Shown in pieces: positions 7,853-8,090 of a stretch of 8,090 nucleotides of DNA. Each line of letters begins with the position of its first letter. Position 1 is the stretch's first letter. A program made the translations under genes and the position numbers. The stretch is taken from assembly GCA_015485715.1 (NCBI GenBank), contig WFTA01000084.1:1-8090 (forward strand), given 5' to 3'. Source of the stretch: Patescibacteria group bacterium. GTDB lineage: Bacteria; Patescibacteriota; Patescibacteriia; WFTA01; S139-112. The notes below the pieces were generated by a model. It saw only the letters and a list, made by a program, of their open reading frames with translations. It searched no databases and had not been told where the DNA came from.

Positions 7853-7880
7853 GGAGGATGTCAACTTTTAGAAGGGAGAA

Positions 7881-7903
7881 CCCCTCCACTTGGATTGGAG
7901 GGG
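7881..7903. repeat. Perfect GC-rich hairpin upstream of the operon
   Basis: CCCCTCCA (7881-7888) and TGGAGGGG (7896-7903) are perfectly complementary around a 7-base loop. Neither strand has a clean T-run after it, so it is not a convincing intrinsic terminator. It lies at the composition boundary between the AT-rich operon and the right-hand mobile-element sequence. It may be a remnant of an element end, an operator or a transcription barrier. Confidence 0.5.
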
Positions 7904-7924
7904 GTAGAATTGAAATATGAGCGC

Positions 7925-7960
7925 TCTAAAGTTTGTAGGGAGCATGTCAAGATAAGGGAG
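7925..7960 (+). repeat. Possible left end of a second insertion sequence
   Basis: TCTAAAGTTT (7925-7934) is identical to 151-160 in the left terminal repeat of the decayed element, in the same orientation. Both are followed at similar distance by a CAAG-containing stretch and then by a plus-strand gene. An 8-base palindrome, GAGCGCTC (7920-7927), overlaps the outer side. The extent is uncertain because the other end is outside the window and only ten bases match without gaps. Confidence 0.3.
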
Positions 7961-7992
7961 GTGCGAGACAGAAAGAGGGAAAATAAAGGATT

Positions 7993-8090
7993 ATGGGAGT
8001 CATAGAGAAACTGGAACAGTATATACGCAAAGTATACCACAGGAACAAAATCCCACCAAGAGTGAAAGCTAAAGCAGTGCTCCTATACCA
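7993..8090 (+). CDS. N-terminus of a probable transposase (continues beyond the window)
   Basis: An ATG at 7993 opens a frame of 32 complete codons that is still open at the window edge. An in-frame TAA at 7984-7986 limits the start to this ATG. AAGGA (7986-7990) lies just before it, with an unusually short 2-base gap. The peptide is basic and helical (EKLEQYIRKVYHRNKIPPRV, then KAKAVLLY). This is typical of the residues leading into the helix-turn-helix of many transposases. Its position just inside a sequence resembling the left end of the decayed element supports a mobile-element origin. Without the rest of the gene the family cannot be named. Confidence 0.5.
   Translation, partial: MGVIEKLEQYIRKVYHRNKIPPRVKAKAVLLY

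Noticed and set aside
5867..7864. Partner gene as MrfB, DrmC or HamA
   Set aside because: It lacks the exonuclease motifs expected of MrfB, the HxK motifs of the phospholipase-D-like DrmC, and any resemblance to HamA that I can see. The DUF1998 helicase also does not fit Hachiman HamB.
1..8090. CRISPR array, tRNA or rRNA
   Set aside because: No regularly spaced direct repeats, cloverleaf-like segments or conserved rRNA stretches were seen on either strand.

Overview
The window most likely comes from a thermophilic bacterium; Aquificota is my best guess. The proteins are rich in Lys, Glu and Ile, arginine is mostly AGA/AGG, and starts are preceded by strong purine-rich Shine-Dalgarno sequences. 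The taxon is an inference from style, not from a marker gene. The centre (about 1167-7864) is very AT-rich and the flanks are not: hand counts give 33 of 60 G+C in 601-660 and 17 of 60 in 2401-2460. This suggests a horizontally acquired central block in a higher-GC host.

Left flank (1-1166): the 3' end of an unidentified gene (2-127), then a decayed insertion sequence of about 0.96 kb (148-1104). It has imperfect terminal inverted repeats and a transposase broken by frameshifts and two TAG stops. One TAG sits exactly where the catalytic glutamate of the IS4-type Y-R-E-K signature belongs.

Centre (1167-7864, minus strand): a two-gene operon. The upstream gene encodes a protein of about 640-665 residues that I cannot assign to a family. 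Its stop overlaps the start of the second gene (ATGA), which encodes a 1567-residue DEAH-type superfamily 2 helicase. The helicase has four cysteine clusters and a C-terminal DUF1998/MrfA-type zinc-binding domain. Large DUF1998 helicases of this kind are the signature proteins of Druantia (DruE) and relatives of DISARM (DrmA/DrmB) and MrfA. A tightly coupled pair of orphan partner plus giant helicase, isolated between insertion sequences, is best read as a candidate two-gene anti-mobile-element defence system, with the partner as the novel part. No nuclease or methyltransferase is visible in the window.

Right flank (7865-8090): a perfect 8-bp hairpin, a segment sharing TCTAAAGTTT with the left end of the decayed element, and the first 32 codons of a plus-strand gene that looks like another transposase. 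The operon is thus bracketed by mobile-element sequence on both sides. No tRNA, rRNA or CRISPR array is visible.
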